64,000 nucleotides of DNA from an uncultured Collinsella sp. (GTDB taxonomy: Bacteria > Actinomycetota > Coriobacteriia > Coriobacteriales > Coriobacteriaceae): the NCBI GenBank assembly GCA_900539035.1, contig UQAU01000008.1:1-64000 (forward strand). Reading direction: 5' to 3'. Position numbers and translations under genes: made by a program. Below are positions 48,391 through 57,827 of this stretch, piece after piece (within the stretch, counting starts at the first letter, position 1; each line of letters opens with the position of its first letter). The notes under the pieces were generated by a model. The model saw only the letters and a list, made by a program, of their open reading frames with translations. It was not told the DNA's origin and searched no databases.

Positions 48391-50061
48391 CTACTCTTTA
48401 TGGCTGCCACCTCCCCGCTTGACCAGGAGCGCGACCACGATGAGCGTGGCTCCGGCGACCGCTGCGGCGGCCGCGGCGTACATTGCCATATCGCCAGTCG
48501 AGGGCATAAAGCCTCCGGTGGTAATGCTAGGGGGTGTGCCGGTGGGCGTGTTGATGAGCGACGCCTCCAGGCTGCCCGTCGACCCGTCCGCGCTGTCGGC
48601 GCGCAGGGGCGACTCGGCCGTGATGGTGAGTTTGGGCTTGGCGGCGGCCACCTGGTCGACGTCCAGGCCCTCGGCCTTGACCGTCACGGAGCGCGTGCCC
48701 TCAAAGGCGGTGTAGCCCTTGGGCGCCTTGAGCTCGCGGACCTCCAGCTTGCCCGAGTCCACGCCCGAGACGGTCACGCGGCCGTCCTCGCCCGTGGTGA
48801 GGGTGGCCTTGCCCTCCGCATCCCATGTGCCGTCGGCCGCCAGCGTGCGGCCGCGGTCGTCGGTGATGCTCAGGACCGCCCCGGCAAGCGGCTTGTCGCC
48901 GTCGCTGCCGCGCTTGGTGAGCGCGAGATCCCAGGTGTAGGCGCACGCGTCATCGCTCGGCGTGCTGGTAAAGCCGGTGTCGCCGGACTGGTCGGCAAAG
49001 GGAGAGCGCGGGTAGCGCAGGTAGACCTCGTTGGGGTTGCCCTTCGCGATGCCGTGATTGCATGCGCTGTTGAGCGGCGCGTTGTACACGGCGACCACGC
49101 GGGCGCCCGCGGTGAAGGCGTCGGCCCCGCCGAGCGCGGCGATCAGGTCGCCGGTGCGCACGGTGAAGGTCTTGCCGTCGGCCGCTACCTTGGTGGCGCA
49201 CTGGGCCGTGATATCGGTCCAGCCCTTCGCGGGCTCGGTGCCGGCGCGGCCGTCCTTGCCGGCCGAAACGGCGTCGAAGCCGCCGTCCGCGCCCGCCGCC
49301 ACGTACACGCGAATGCTCGCAGCGACCTTGGAGGGGTCGAGCCCCGCGCTCATGGTGTCGACGAACTTCACCGTATAGGTGTCGTAGGCAGTGAGCCCGG
49401 CCGGGACCGTGGCCGAGAGGCGCCAGTACAGGTCGTCGGCGACCGTGGCGTCGGCGGCCTTCTGCCATGCGGCGGTGCTGTCCTCCAGCACATGCTTTTG
49501 GACCTTTGGCGTCGCGGCCTTGGGCTTGACGGTGACGGCGCTGCCGCCGACCAGGGCCATAATCGGCGCGGTGCCGGCCTCACCCTGGGCGATGGCGGCG
49601 TCGTCGGCGACGATGAGCCAGTAGCCACAGGACAGCTCGGCCGTCGTGCCCGCGTTAAGGGGCACGAACACGGCGCCAGAGCTCTGGAGGGAACGAGCGA
49701 GCTGTGCGCTCAGCGCGCTCGTAAGGTGGGAATCGGTGTTGAGCCACTCGGCAGCTTCCCGCGCGGTGGTCTGGGATTTGGGCATGCCGGCGCTGTGCAG
49801 CACAGGCAGCGCGGCGTCGCGCACGGCGTCGCTTGCCCAGGCGAAGTCGGTGGCGATCTTGGCGTCGCTGTCGCCGTCGACGACGTTGGCGCTAAAGATC
49901 TGGTAGGCGTTGTAGCTGCTCGCCGCGGTGCCGCTCACCGTGATGGAACCGGTCGAGGTCGGCGCGGCCTGCGCGGAAGCGGGGAACACAACCGCGCGGG
50001 TGCCGATCAGGAGGGCAAGCAGCGCAAACAAGATCGGGAAGGAGCAAACTTTCTTATTCAC
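48391..50061 (-). CDS. minor pilin with MPSTG sorting signal
   Basis: This ~556-aa protein has a signal peptide (FPILFALLALLIGTRAVVFP) and an N-terminal domain like that of the backbone pilin (ITVSGTAASSYNAYQIFSAN). A SpaA/Cna_B domain follows (AVLSITDDRGRTLAADGTWD, then LEVRELKAPKGY with an E-box), then MPSTG, a membrane helix and KRGGGSHKE. The basal or ancillary pilin role is likely. GTG 50061 is preferred because GGGAGG lies 8 nt upstream; ATG 50082 is the alternative. It overlaps the tip gene by 8 nt. Confidence 0.82.
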   Translation of the reverse strand: MNKKVCSFPILFALLALLIGTRAVVFPASAQAAPTSTGSITVSGTAASSYNAYQIFSANVVDGDSDAKIATDFAWASDAVRDAALPVLHSAGMPKSQTTAREAAEWLNTDSHLTSALSAQLARSLQSSGAVFVPLNAGTTAELSCGYWLIVADDAAIAQGEAGTAPIMALVGGSAVTVKPKAATPKVQKHVLEDSTAAWQKAADATVADDLYWRLSATVPAGLTAYDTYTVKFVDTMSAGLDPSKVAASIRVYVAAGADGGFDAVSAGKDGRAGTEPAKGWTDITAQCATKVAADGKTFTVRTGDLIAALGGADAFTAGARVVAVYNAPLNSACNHGIAKGNPNEVYLRYPRSPFADQSGDTGFTSTPSDDACAYTWDLALTKRGSDGDKPLAGAVLSITDDRGRTLAADGTWDAEGKATLTTGEDGRVTVSGVDSGKLEVRELKAPKGYTAFEGTRSVTVKAEGLDVDQVAAAKPKLTITAESPLRADSADGSTGSLEASLINTPTGTPPSITTGGFMPSTGDMAMYAAAAAAVAGATLIVVALLVKRGGGSHKE

Positions 50062-53000
50062 GACGCTCGCCTCCCTTCGCATTCGCCTTGCGACGAATGT
50101 GCATCCAGGCTGCAGCAGCGCAAAGCACCGCCGCGCCGGCTAGGTACGTCAGAGTGACGCCCGACATACCAGAAAGGGGCAGAGTGGTGGAGTAGGTGTT
50201 GGTGAAGGTGGGGTTATCGGTCGGTGTCTCCCTCACATGATTGTTGGCGTCGACCTCGTAGTAGGCCGGCGTGCAGGTCAGATGTCCTTTGCCGTCATCC
50301 TCTGCCGTCACAACAACCTTAAAGGTCTTGGTGTCGTTCTTGTAGCCTTCGTGTTTGGTGCCATCGGGCTCGCTGGCGTCGCATTCACAGATGTAGTAGG
50401 TGACTGTTGCTTTGCCACCAGTGAGATCTTTGATACCAAGCGGGCCAATCGTCTGATTCGCAAACGTCACCGTTGACTCATTGCCCGCCCCCTTACTAGT
50501 GTATTTGGTATCGAGCACCTGCTTGTTGCCACTGGCATCCTTGGTGTACAGCTCGAACTTGAACTTCTTCATCTCGCCGCCATCGACCTTCTTGGTCACC
50601 TGAGGTGTCCAAGTGCCTGAGGTCTGGTAGGGCGCAAGTTCGTTCGTAAACGCAGGTTTGGAGTCGTTACCGATTTTTACGGTCGAGACGGTCTTATCGT
50701 TCGCATCTTCGATCCAACCATAGAAGTCAGATTCGCACGCGGTGAAGTCCGCTGCGCCTTCCTTTTTTACGGATACTGTGGAAGCGCTCTTATCAACTCC
50801 ATAACGATTAATATCGATCCCCAAGAGGCTGGTCGTATCAACTGGCTTCGTACCAACCTTTATATGTATTTTGTAAATAGCCTTATCAAACTTTGTTCCC
50901 TTTTCATCGATAGGAACTTCAACAAGGTAGAGGTCGTAATCGCCCGACTGGTAGTTCGCAGCCGTATCAATGACGATCTCTCCACTTTCATTAACGGTAA
51001 CCTCGGACGTCGCCTCGCATCCGTTTGCGTTAAGTGAGCCGTCCGTATTCCAATACGGCTCCCCAGCTGAATCGGCGGCTTTACCCAACAGCTTGAACTT
51101 ATAGCCGTGGCCCGTGAGGCCTTGCGGTTCGCCGTCCTTCATAAGGACCTTGTTAGCCTTGACTTTGATTGCAGGATACACGTCCAGGGAAGTAACCTCA
51201 CCGACGATGAGATCGCCGTTGGTCATGATGCCGCCACCATGGGTATAGGAGTAGTTGCCACTGATGATGGTCGTAGCCGCGCCTTGCGCCTTATTTATGG
51301 CATCATCAGTCGGCTGAGCCTCCAAACCGAACATGTACTTAGCCTCGGCACCGCCATTTGGGTCGATAGTAACCGGATTTCCGTCGCAGGTGCCGTGCCA
51401 GCCAGCTGAGCCGCCGCCGAGCATCTTGCCAAGAACAACGGCAATTGTCGACCTCGCATCATCTTTATTACGTACCAAGAAGAAATCCTTATGGCCGGAA
51501 TTTTGGAAGCCAGGAGTAACGTAATTTGTTTCATCGTGGTCTTCATTTTTGTTGTTGCCGCCAGCGGAATAATGATACGTTCCCAGCGGATTGCCATCTT
51601 GATCAACGTTATCTTTGTTGCCATAGATAGCAGCGCCATATGAGTGCAAAACGATTGTCTCGCCCGTAGGGCATGCGCCAATTCCGCCACTCCAGCCACC
51701 AGCTTTGTTGCCGGTGATAAGCGATCTGAGGATGTTAAGCCTACCGTGCTCCTGGATAAAGATGCCACCGCCGCCCCAGTCGCCACCACGGTCTTTAGTG
51801 CTGCCCGTCATGGTCTTGTTGTTGGTGATGTAAATCTTGCTGTTCTCACCAGCATTAATTGTTGCCATCGTACCGCTGTTGTTACCGCCAGCAATACGCA
51901 AGCCGCCGCCTTCGCCGTTAACAGATTTGTTGCCCGCAATCGTGCCACCTGTCATGGTAAACGTAATCGCTTTGCCCCAGAAGCCAGCGTAGATTCCGCC
52001 ACCAGCCTCGTTGGAGTAGTTGGCCGTAACAGAACCGCCCGTCATGTTCAGTGTGCCACCATCGACAGAAGCAATACCGCCGCCGCCGAGCAGACCAAGG
52101 TTGAACTTTTCAGTGATATAGGAGTCGACGCGGTTGTTGGTAATATTTGCCGAGCCACCGATTGCAACATCAGCATTTTTGGTAAAGACGCCGCCGCCAT
52201 AGCCATTATTGGGATTGTCGACGTCGTTATAGCGATCCCCATACGTAGCGTTGCCAGAGATAATTCCGCCCGAAAGGTTCAGGGTGGCTTTATTGTCAGC
52301 ATAGACGCCGCCGCCAGAGGCTGCCTTGTTTGCCGCGATTATGCCGCCGGTCATGTTAAGCGAGGCATTTGCGCCCGTCACGCACAGGCCACCGCCCCAG
52401 CCGCCATTGTCACAGTTACCACCCGCGATATAGCCGCCTGAGATGTTAACGGTGCCTGAAGCTCTGATTACTTGGCCGTATTGTTTTAAACTTGCGGCAG
52501 TGGTGATCATGCCACCCTTGAGGTTGAGCACGCAGCCCTCATTAACGTTAATTACGTTTTGAACAGAACCATTATCTGATGCGGCATCAATCGCACCGAA
52601 GCCGGTCAGGACATGCTTGGTTGTAGTTTCGGTAGTACCGAGCCCGTTTTCCGTTGGCCCACTCACGGTCTCGAAGTAAGTAAGGCTCTTAGGAGTGCCT
52701 TTGTTTTTATTGCCAGATGGACCGGTCCATTCAACCCCAGCGAACTGACCCGGCTCACCGGTAAACGGCGTGGGATCATCGACGACACGGCCGGAATCTT
52801 CGCCCGAATCCTCGATGGTAAGCGTGGCGTTATTCTGAACCACGATGAACGACTCCACCGAACCGGGACGGTGATAGAGCATGTTGCCGTTAAGATCGAT
52901 GGTGGTGTTTGCGGTGATGGTGATCTGGCTATCTGACCAGGATTCACCACTCAAACGATACTTGCCGCCTCTATCGAATTTATGGGCAACATCACCTTCT

Positions 53001-53413
53001 ACCTCTTTATAGTCTTCGGCACTGACGGGAGCGATAGCGTTTTCATCGCTATTTTCATTATCGGAAGGCTGTGCGTCGGAAGGCTGTGCCGCGCCCTTGG
53101 CCTCCACGCTATCGGCAGTCGAGCCCGCAGCAGCGGCGTCTTCGCTCGCGCCACCCTCAGTCTCGTCACTATTCTGGTTTTCGGTATCCCCGTTGTTGGT
53201 GTTGTCTACATCAGTAGACTCACTTGAGGAACCCCCCCCCATCACAGTTTCTTCGGTAGAAACCGTCTGGGCATCGTTGGCAATGGCCTGCGAGATCGGA
53301 GGCATGACGAGCGACAGTACCAGGCTCAGCACGGAGGCTCCGCACAAAACGCCTGCCAGTACACGGCGCGTCGCTTTATTACTCTGCTTAGTTTTTTCTG
53401 AATTCGCTTTCAT
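50054..53413 (-). CDS. pilus tip adhesin with right-handed beta-helix, LPLSG-anchored
   Basis: This 1,119-aa surface protein has a signal peptide (VLAGVLCGASVLSLVLSLVM) and an acidic Ser/Asp/Glu linker (about 50-125). A long beta-helix follows (about 150-720) with repeated LNMTGGxIxxN and SGGGVYADN rungs, then an Ig-like domain, an FctA/Spy0128-type isopeptide domain (about 930-1075) and LPLSG plus a membrane helix. It is the first gene of the pilus operon. A G9 tract (53232-53240) at codons about 58-61 could switch the gene on and off. Confidence 0.88.
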   Translation of the reverse strand: MKANSEKTKQSNKATRRVLAGVLCGASVLSLVLSLVMPPISQAIANDAQTVSTEETVMGGGSSSESTDVDNTNNGDTENQNSDETEGGASEDAAAAGSTADSVEAKGAAQPSDAQPSDNENSDENAIAPVSAEDYKEVEGDVAHKFDRGGKYRLSGESWSDSQITITANTTIDLNGNMLYHRPGSVESFIVVQNNATLTIEDSGEDSGRVVDDPTPFTGEPGQFAGVEWTGPSGNKNKGTPKSLTYFETVSGPTENGLGTTETTTKHVLTGFGAIDAASDNGSVQNVINVNEGCVLNLKGGMITTAASLKQYGQVIRASGTVNISGGYIAGGNCDNGGWGGGLCVTGANASLNMTGGIIAANKAASGGGVYADNKATLNLSGGIISGNATYGDRYNDVDNPNNGYGGGVFTKNADVAIGGSANITNNRVDSYITEKFNLGLLGGGGIASVDGGTLNMTGGSVTANYSNEAGGGIYAGFWGKAITFTMTGGTIAGNKSVNGEGGGLRIAGGNNSGTMATINAGENSKIYITNNKTMTGSTKDRGGDWGGGGIFIQEHGRLNILRSLITGNKAGGWSGGIGACPTGETIVLHSYGAAIYGNKDNVDQDGNPLGTYHYSAGGNNKNEDHDETNYVTPGFQNSGHKDFFLVRNKDDARSTIAVVLGKMLGGGSAGWHGTCDGNPVTIDPNGGAEAKYMFGLEAQPTDDAINKAQGAATTIISGNYSYTHGGGIMTNGDLIVGEVTSLDVYPAIKVKANKVLMKDGEPQGLTGHGYKFKLLGKAADSAGEPYWNTDGSLNANGCEATSEVTVNESGEIVIDTAANYQSGDYDLYLVEVPIDEKGTKFDKAIYKIHIKVGTKPVDTTSLLGIDINRYGVDKSASTVSVKKEGAADFTACESDFYGWIEDANDKTVSTVKIGNDSKPAFTNELAPYQTSGTWTPQVTKKVDGGEMKKFKFELYTKDASGNKQVLDTKYTSKGAGNESTVTFANQTIGPLGIKDLTGGKATVTYYICECDASEPDGTKHEGYKNDTKTFKVVVTAEDDGKGHLTCTPAYYEVDANNHVRETPTDNPTFTNTYSTTLPLSGMSGVTLTYLAGAAVLCAAAAWMHIRRKANAKGGERRE
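53232..53240 (-). repeat. G9 homopolymer in the tip adhesin gene
   Basis: Nine Cs on the plus strand (nine Gs in coding sense) lie about 175 bp into the gene. A change of one base would stop translation early. Such tracts are typical of phase-variable surface genes. Confidence 0.9.
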
Positions 53414-53919
53414 CGATGTCTCCTCCCCAAGAGACCGCGATCTTGCTCTTTCACTATCAAACGTATCTGCGCAACCTTTAATTGCGCACGCTTAGTAATA
53501 CTATTGTAACTATTGTTTAAACATCTGAGCAACAAAAACCGATAGTTTTGTAGCCAGTTCTCAATTCGCTTGACAATTGTTCAGATTTACTATCGTTTAT
53601 TCGCTATAAAAAATCTGTTTCTACTGGTAATTAAGCTAGTTATCAGTTTTTTAATAGCATTTTATTAATTTGCACAACATTTTGCTCAAGAGCATGCATC
53701 CTGCGAACGGTCGAAAATCGACCGTGAACGGTAGGTCATTAACCGGGAGGAATAGACTACCAAATTGATGGGAATATCTTTGACCCATCGGTAGTTAGAA
53801 GCGTAATGTTCAGACAACCATATCTGAATTTTCGCGCAGATTTTAGGCATCAATTCGCCCAAATCGCCTGAGACTACCGCAAAGGAGCCTGTCCCCTTTG
53901 CGGTGGTTCTCCCCCGGCG
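53414..53919. other. AT-rich pilus promoter region
   Basis: 506 bp with no gene and much lower GC than the rest. The minus strand has candidate -35/-10 pairs such as TTGTCA (53571-53576) with TACAAA 18 bp on. Several TATT/AACA-rich dyads (about 53500-53660) and a hairpin GGTCGA/TCGACC (about 53709-53723) are also present. It is the likely control region of the pilus operon; a specific regulator site cannot be named. The 33-bp palindrome copy b ends it. Confidence 0.6.
53874..53906. repeat. 33-bp palindromic element, copy b
   Basis: CTACCGCAAAGG with CCTTTGCGGTGG, directly behind the HAD gene; the variation in one arm is matched in the other. Confidence 0.8.
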
Positions 53920-54741
53920 CTACAGCAGATGATCCTCGATAAAGATCGCGATGCCGTCTTTGTCGTTGCTCGCGGTTACAAAGTCGGCGGCGGCACGAGT
54001 GGCGTCGCTGCCATTTGCCATGGCCACGCCCACGCCGGCGTCGGCCACCATGCAGGTGTCGTTGTCCGCATCGCCAAACACGCAGATGTCCTGGAGCTCC
54101 ATGTCGTTGAGCTCCGCCACGCGCACAAGGCCGCGCGTCTTGGACACGCGCGGATCCATAAACTCGTAGAGCCGTTGCGTGGTTTGCAGAGCAGCCGCCT
54201 TAACAGTGTCATCGGCAAACGTCGACGCCCGCTCAATCACCCGCGGCATCACCTCGGGCGCCATGGTAAACATCACCTTGGGCTGCGGCTCGCGCAAGAA
54301 CTCGGCAAAATCGACCACCTGGTAGGGCACGCCGTCGACGCGCGACAGGTGCTCGACGCACGCGTTGCTCTCGGGCACGTAGAACACGCCGTCTCGGGGG
54401 CAGACGGGCGTTGCCGGAAGGTCCGCCATGTGCTTGCAGATGCGCGCGATGGTCTCGCCCGGCAGCGGATAGCTCAGCTCGTTGATGTCGTGCGCGCGGT
54501 CGATGACCTCGGCGCCACCGCAGCCCACCATCACGTCTACCAGGCCTTCGATGCCCCAGAGCTCGTACATGGCCTCGGTCGCATGGGCGTCGCGCCCGGT
54601 GCACAGGCCAAACAGCACGCCGCGCTCGCGCAGGGCGCGGATCGCCGCCACGGTGCGCGGGGACACCGTGTGCCGGCTCGTGAGCAGCGTGCCGTCGATA
54701 TCGCAGAACACGGCTTTGATGTGGCTGAAGGTGGTGTCCAT
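53920..54741 (-). CDS. Cof-type HAD-IIB phosphatase
   Basis: This 273-aa enzyme has motif I AVFCDIDGTLL (Asp nucleophile and acid/base), motif II LCTGR, a long cap domain and motif IV VFGDADNDTCMV with GVAMANGSDATRAAADF. Cof-type enzymes dephosphorylate sugar phosphates or FMN-like substrates. ATG 54741 (MDTTFSHIKAVF) is chosen over a longer frame to 54837. Single gene, flanked by repeats. Confidence 0.9.
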   Translation of the reverse strand: MDTTFSHIKAVFCDIDGTLLTSRHTVSPRTVAAIRALRERGVLFGLCTGRDAHATEAMYELWGIEGLVDVMVGCGGAEVIDRAHDINELSYPLPGETIARICKHMADLPATPVCPRDGVFYVPESNACVEHLSRVDGVPYQVVDFAEFLREPQPKVMFTMAPEVMPRVIERASTFADDTVKAAALQTTQRLYEFMDPRVSKTRGLVRVAELNDMELQDICVFGDADNDTCMVADAGVGVAMANGSDATRAAADFVTASNDKDGIAIFIEDHLL

Positions 54742-54828
54742 GGGGGCCTTTCTGGGTTGTGCGGCGGTGTGGGGTGTATTCGTGAACGGCGTACATGGTA
54801 TACCAAGGCACAGGCCGTTGGGACCCGA

Positions 54829-54861
54829 TCGCCACAAAGGTGCCTGGCCCCTTTGTGGTGG
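54829..54861. repeat. 33-bp palindromic element, copy c
   Basis: CGCCACAAAGGTGCCTGG then CCCCTTTGTGGTGGC; the left arm has decayed at its outer end. Confidence 0.8.
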
Positions 54862-54892
54862 CCGGACTCGCAGGGTGGCCTAGCCGGAGCAC

Positions 54893-54957
54893 AAACCATC
54901 ACAACATTCGACGTTATTCGGCAAAATCGCGATTTTCATCGAATGTTGTGATGGTTT
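54893..54957 (+). repeat. 65-bp palindromic element, copy 2
   Basis: Same ends and orientation as copy 1, with a few changes in the centre. It ends on the base before the MFS gene stop codon (54958). Confidence 0.93.
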
Positions 54958-56244
54958 TTACTGCTTTGCGGCACGATCCAAGTGCCAACGACCAAATAGC
55001 AGCAACGCTGCGGGAACCGCCGTCACGACCATGCCCGCCCCGATGAGCGTCTGCTGCACGCCAAACGTCGCCGCCAGCCAGGGGGCAATCGCCAGCGGGG
55101 CCACGCCGGCGAACATGTTGCCAAAGCCCATGACCGAGTTGACGCGACCGAGCTGCTCGAGCGGAGCCGTCGTTTGCACGATAGTGTTGTGAAGCGGGTT
55201 GACGACGCCCCAGGCCACGCCCAGGACAATCTGGCCGATAAGGGCCACGCCCACGTACGGCGTTCCCACGTAGAGCAGGCTTCCCAGACCCACGGACATG
55301 AGCGCCACGAGCAGCGTTTTGAGGCTGACAAAGCGCGCCGGCAAGCGGAGCGCGGCCACGGCGCCCAGCACCGCGCCCACGCCGCAGGCCGACGAGAGCC
55401 AGCCCATCCACTCGACACCGACGTGCAGGACATCGCGGTAGAAGAACGACTCCAGCGGATCGAAGGCACCGTAGCCAAAGTTCGAGAGGAAGATGATGAA
55501 GAACAGCAGGGCGAGAACGCTGTTGGTAAAGACTGTCTTGATGCTGGTCGCAAAGGTGACACGGGAGGACGTGTTGGGGTCGGGGCTTTGGCTGGCCTTA
55601 TCCGATGTGATGTCGCCAACCGCGGGTTTGCCTTCGTGTGTGGCAACCTGACCTGCACTTTGCCTAAAGCCCCAACCGGCAATGAGCGCCAACGCGGTAA
55701 AGAGCATCATGAGCATGAACACCGCGCGCGACGACGCAGCCGCCGCGACAAAGCCGCCCAGCGTGGGACCAACGATGATACTCACGTTTGAAAACATGGC
55801 GATGGCGGAGTTGATGTCTTTGAGCTCGACGGGATCGTCGGTGAGATAGGCCGGATAGGACGTGGCGATGGGCTGGGCGAACCCCATCACAAAACCCAGG
55901 AGCGCCGCGCCGAGCAGGACGATGCCGGTCGTGCCGCCAAAGGCGATAATCGTCGCGCCGGTTGCCAGCGCGCCGACGATGCTCAGCAGAAAATGGTGGC
56001 GCGGGCCCCAAGCGTCGAGCGCGGCGCCGCCCGCAAAGGACCCCAGGATCACAAAGACGTTCATAAACAGAACGGCCAGCGACGTCGCGACGACCGAGGC
56101 ATCGTCTGCATAGGTGAGCGTTCCGATGACGCCGATAAAGTAGCTGGTCTGAAAACCGGTGTAGATGAGAAAGCGCATCGCCACCAGGCGCTTGGCCTGC
56201 ACGGACAGCGATGATCGAGGCTTTGAGAAAAGAGGGGCGAGCAT
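54958..56244 (-). CDS. MFS transporter
   Basis: This 428-aa protein has about 12 membrane helices, e.g. FLIYTGFQTSYFIGVIGTL and ALLFFIIFLSNFGYGAFDPL. AALDAWGPRHHFLLSIVGAL carries the loop 2-3 motif. The cytoplasmic middle loop is long (about 190-225, HEGKPAVGDITSDKASQSPD). It belongs to the MFS_3/enterobactin-exporter-like group of efflux proteins; substrate unknown. ATG 56244 follows AAGGAG by 5 nt; ATG 56262 lies upstream. Confidence 0.88.
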   Translation of the reverse strand: MLAPLFSKPRSSLSVQAKRLVAMRFLIYTGFQTSYFIGVIGTLTYADDASVVATSLAVLFMNVFVILGSFAGGAALDAWGPRHHFLLSIVGALATGATIIAFGGTTGIVLLGAALLGFVMGFAQPIATSYPAYLTDDPVELKDINSAIAMFSNVSIIVGPTLGGFVAAAASSRAVFMLMMLFTALALIAGWGFRQSAGQVATHEGKPAVGDITSDKASQSPDPNTSSRVTFATSIKTVFTNSVLALLFFIIFLSNFGYGAFDPLESFFYRDVLHVGVEWMGWLSSACGVGAVLGAVAALRLPARFVSLKTLLVALMSVGLGSLLYVGTPYVGVALIGQIVLGVAWGVVNPLHNTIVQTTAPLEQLGRVNSVMGFGNMFAGVAPLAIAPWLAATFGVQQTLIGAGMVVTAVPAALLLFGRWHLDRAAKQ

Positions 56245-56418
56245 GGAGACTCCTTGTTTCATACGAATGCGGACGGAGGGTATTCGCCACCGTCTGTCAA
56301 ATCAATCTATCCGCATGAAACGTTAAGGACGCATCAAGCCCCTTCTCTCCGTTTTTCGCCCGTCATGAACTGCTTGGTAGATTCTAAGGCATGTCCCACA
56401 CATCTACCAAAGCAAAAA

Positions 56419-56451
56419 CCACCACAAAGGTGCCTGGCCCCTTTGTGGTGG
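56419..56451. repeat. 33-bp palindromic element, copy d
   Basis: The best-kept copy: CCACCACAAAGG then CCTTTGTGGTGG, perfect arms around TGCCTGGCC. Confidence 0.9.
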
Positions 56452-56472
56452 AAATGACGTTTGCCCAGATAA

Positions 56473-56509
56473 AACCTGCCAAAATAAACCTGTCCCTTTT
56501 TGGCAGGTT
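56473..56509. terminator. terminator behind the moaC-mobB gene
   Basis: A perfect 12-bp stem AACCTGCCAAAA/TTTTGGCAGGTT (56473-56484 with 56498-56509); its AT-rich inner part and built-in T run suit both directions. Confidence 0.65.
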
Positions 56510-56521
56510 CAGCGTCAAGCC

Positions 56522-57823
56522 TTAAAGATGGTCTTGGATGAGATCGCAGATGGCTCGGGCGTCGTTGATGTTGATGGCTCGGGTCGCAAAGCCGGCGTCG
56601 AAGGCCTGGCGCGCCAGGGCCTCATTGCAGGCAAGGGCCAGCGTGCGGCCGTCGACTAGGTCGAGCGAGCTCTTGCCGCGCAGACGGTCGACACCGGAGC
56701 GTGCGACGACGATGTTGTCGAAGCCCTCGGTCTTGTAGCCCTCAATGATTACCACGTCGACATCGTTGTAGCGCGACAGCAGCTCGCGCGCGGGCATCTC
56801 GTCCTCCTCGCGCGTGTCGGCGTACTCCGCCCAGCGCGTGGCGCAGATGAGGCCCACGTGTTTTGAGCCGGCCTGGTGATGGCGCCACGTATCCTTAGCG
56901 GGCACATCGATATCAAAGCCGTGATGCCCATGATGCTTGAGCGAGCCCACGCGCAGACCGCGGCGGGTGAGCTCGGCAATGACCTTCTCGACGAGCGTGG
57001 TCTTGCCCGAGTTTTGGTAGCCGATAAACGCGATCGCGGGGACGGCCGGTGCCGGAGCTGCGGGCGCGGCGGCGACGGGCGCGCTTGCGAGCGTGGCACC
57101 GTCAGCGGTCACGGACTCAACGGCAGTGGCCTGACGCTCTGCGCGATCCCATACGCCCGAGCGGCCGCCCTCCTTGTGCAGCAGGCGCACGTCAACGATC
57201 TCCATGCCGCGATCGACGGCCTTGCACATATCGTAGATGGTCAGACACGCGGCACTCGCGCCGGTCAACGCCTCCATCTCGATGCCCGTCTTGCCCGTCA
57301 CGCCCGCCGTGACCAGCACGTGAAAGCCAACCTGCCCGTCCGCGCGCGCCGTCGCCCAGCCCTCGGGCACGTCCTCGGCCGGCGTCCCCGCCGGAGCGAT
57401 GGGCGCAATGTCGCACTTGCTCTTGGTAATAAGCAACGGATGACACATGGGAATGATGTCGCTCGTGCGCTTGATGGCCATGATGCCCGCCACACGCGCA
57501 CAGGCGAGCACATCGCCCTTTTTAGCGCGGTCCTGCAGCACCATAGCCTGCGTCTCGGGGTGCATGAGGATGGTGCCCTCGGCGATGGCAATGCGATGAG
57601 TCTCGGCCTTGTCGGACACGTCGACCATGCGTACCTCGCCCTTGGCGTCCACATGCGTCAGCTCGTCGCGACGGGCGTCGCGGGCGGACTCGGCGACAGC
57701 GCTGGCAGTCGGCTGCGCAGGCGCGTCGGCGTTACCGGCATTCGCCGCAGCCGTGACTTTGTGGGCAGACATCGCGGCCCTGCGAGCGGCCTTGGTGGCA
57801 TCGGCGTACCTGCTCTTGGCCAT
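56522..57823 (-). CDS. moaC: MoaC-MobB fusion, molybdenum cofactor synthesis
   Basis: This 433-aa two-domain protein has MoaC (about 60-235: VRMVDVSDKAETHR, then IPMCHPLLITK and GIEMEALTGASAACLTIYDM), which makes cyclic pyranopterin monophosphate with MoaA. A Pro/Ala linker joins MobB (about 262-433) with the P-loop FIGYQNSGKTTLV and SLKHHGHHGFDID, which brings GTP for guanine dinucleotide cofactor. ATG 57823 follows GGAGGATG; the longer frame lacks homology. moaA lies 4 bp upstream in the same operon. Confidence 0.93.
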   Translation of the reverse strand: MAKSRYADATKAARRAAMSAHKVTAAANAGNADAPAQPTASAVAESARDARRDELTHVDAKGEVRMVDVSDKAETHRIAIAEGTILMHPETQAMVLQDRAKKGDVLACARVAGIMAIKRTSDIIPMCHPLLITKSKCDIAPIAPAGTPAEDVPEGWATARADGQVGFHVLVTAGVTGKTGIEMEALTGASAACLTIYDMCKAVDRGMEIVDVRLLHKEGGRSGVWDRAERQATAVESVTADGATLASAPVAAAPAAPAPAVPAIAFIGYQNSGKTTLVEKVIAELTRRGLRVGSLKHHGHHGFDIDVPAKDTWRHHQAGSKHVGLICATRWAEYADTREEDEMPARELLSRYNDVDVVIIEGYKTEGFDNIVVARSGVDRLRGKSSLDLVDGRTLALACNEALARQAFDAGFATRAININDARAICDLIQDHL

Positions 57824-57827
57824 ATGA

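Noticed and set aside
48400..50157. 585-residue plus-strand frame opposite the minor pilin
   Set aside because: Antisense shadow; the minus strand shows signal peptide, E-box and sorting signal.
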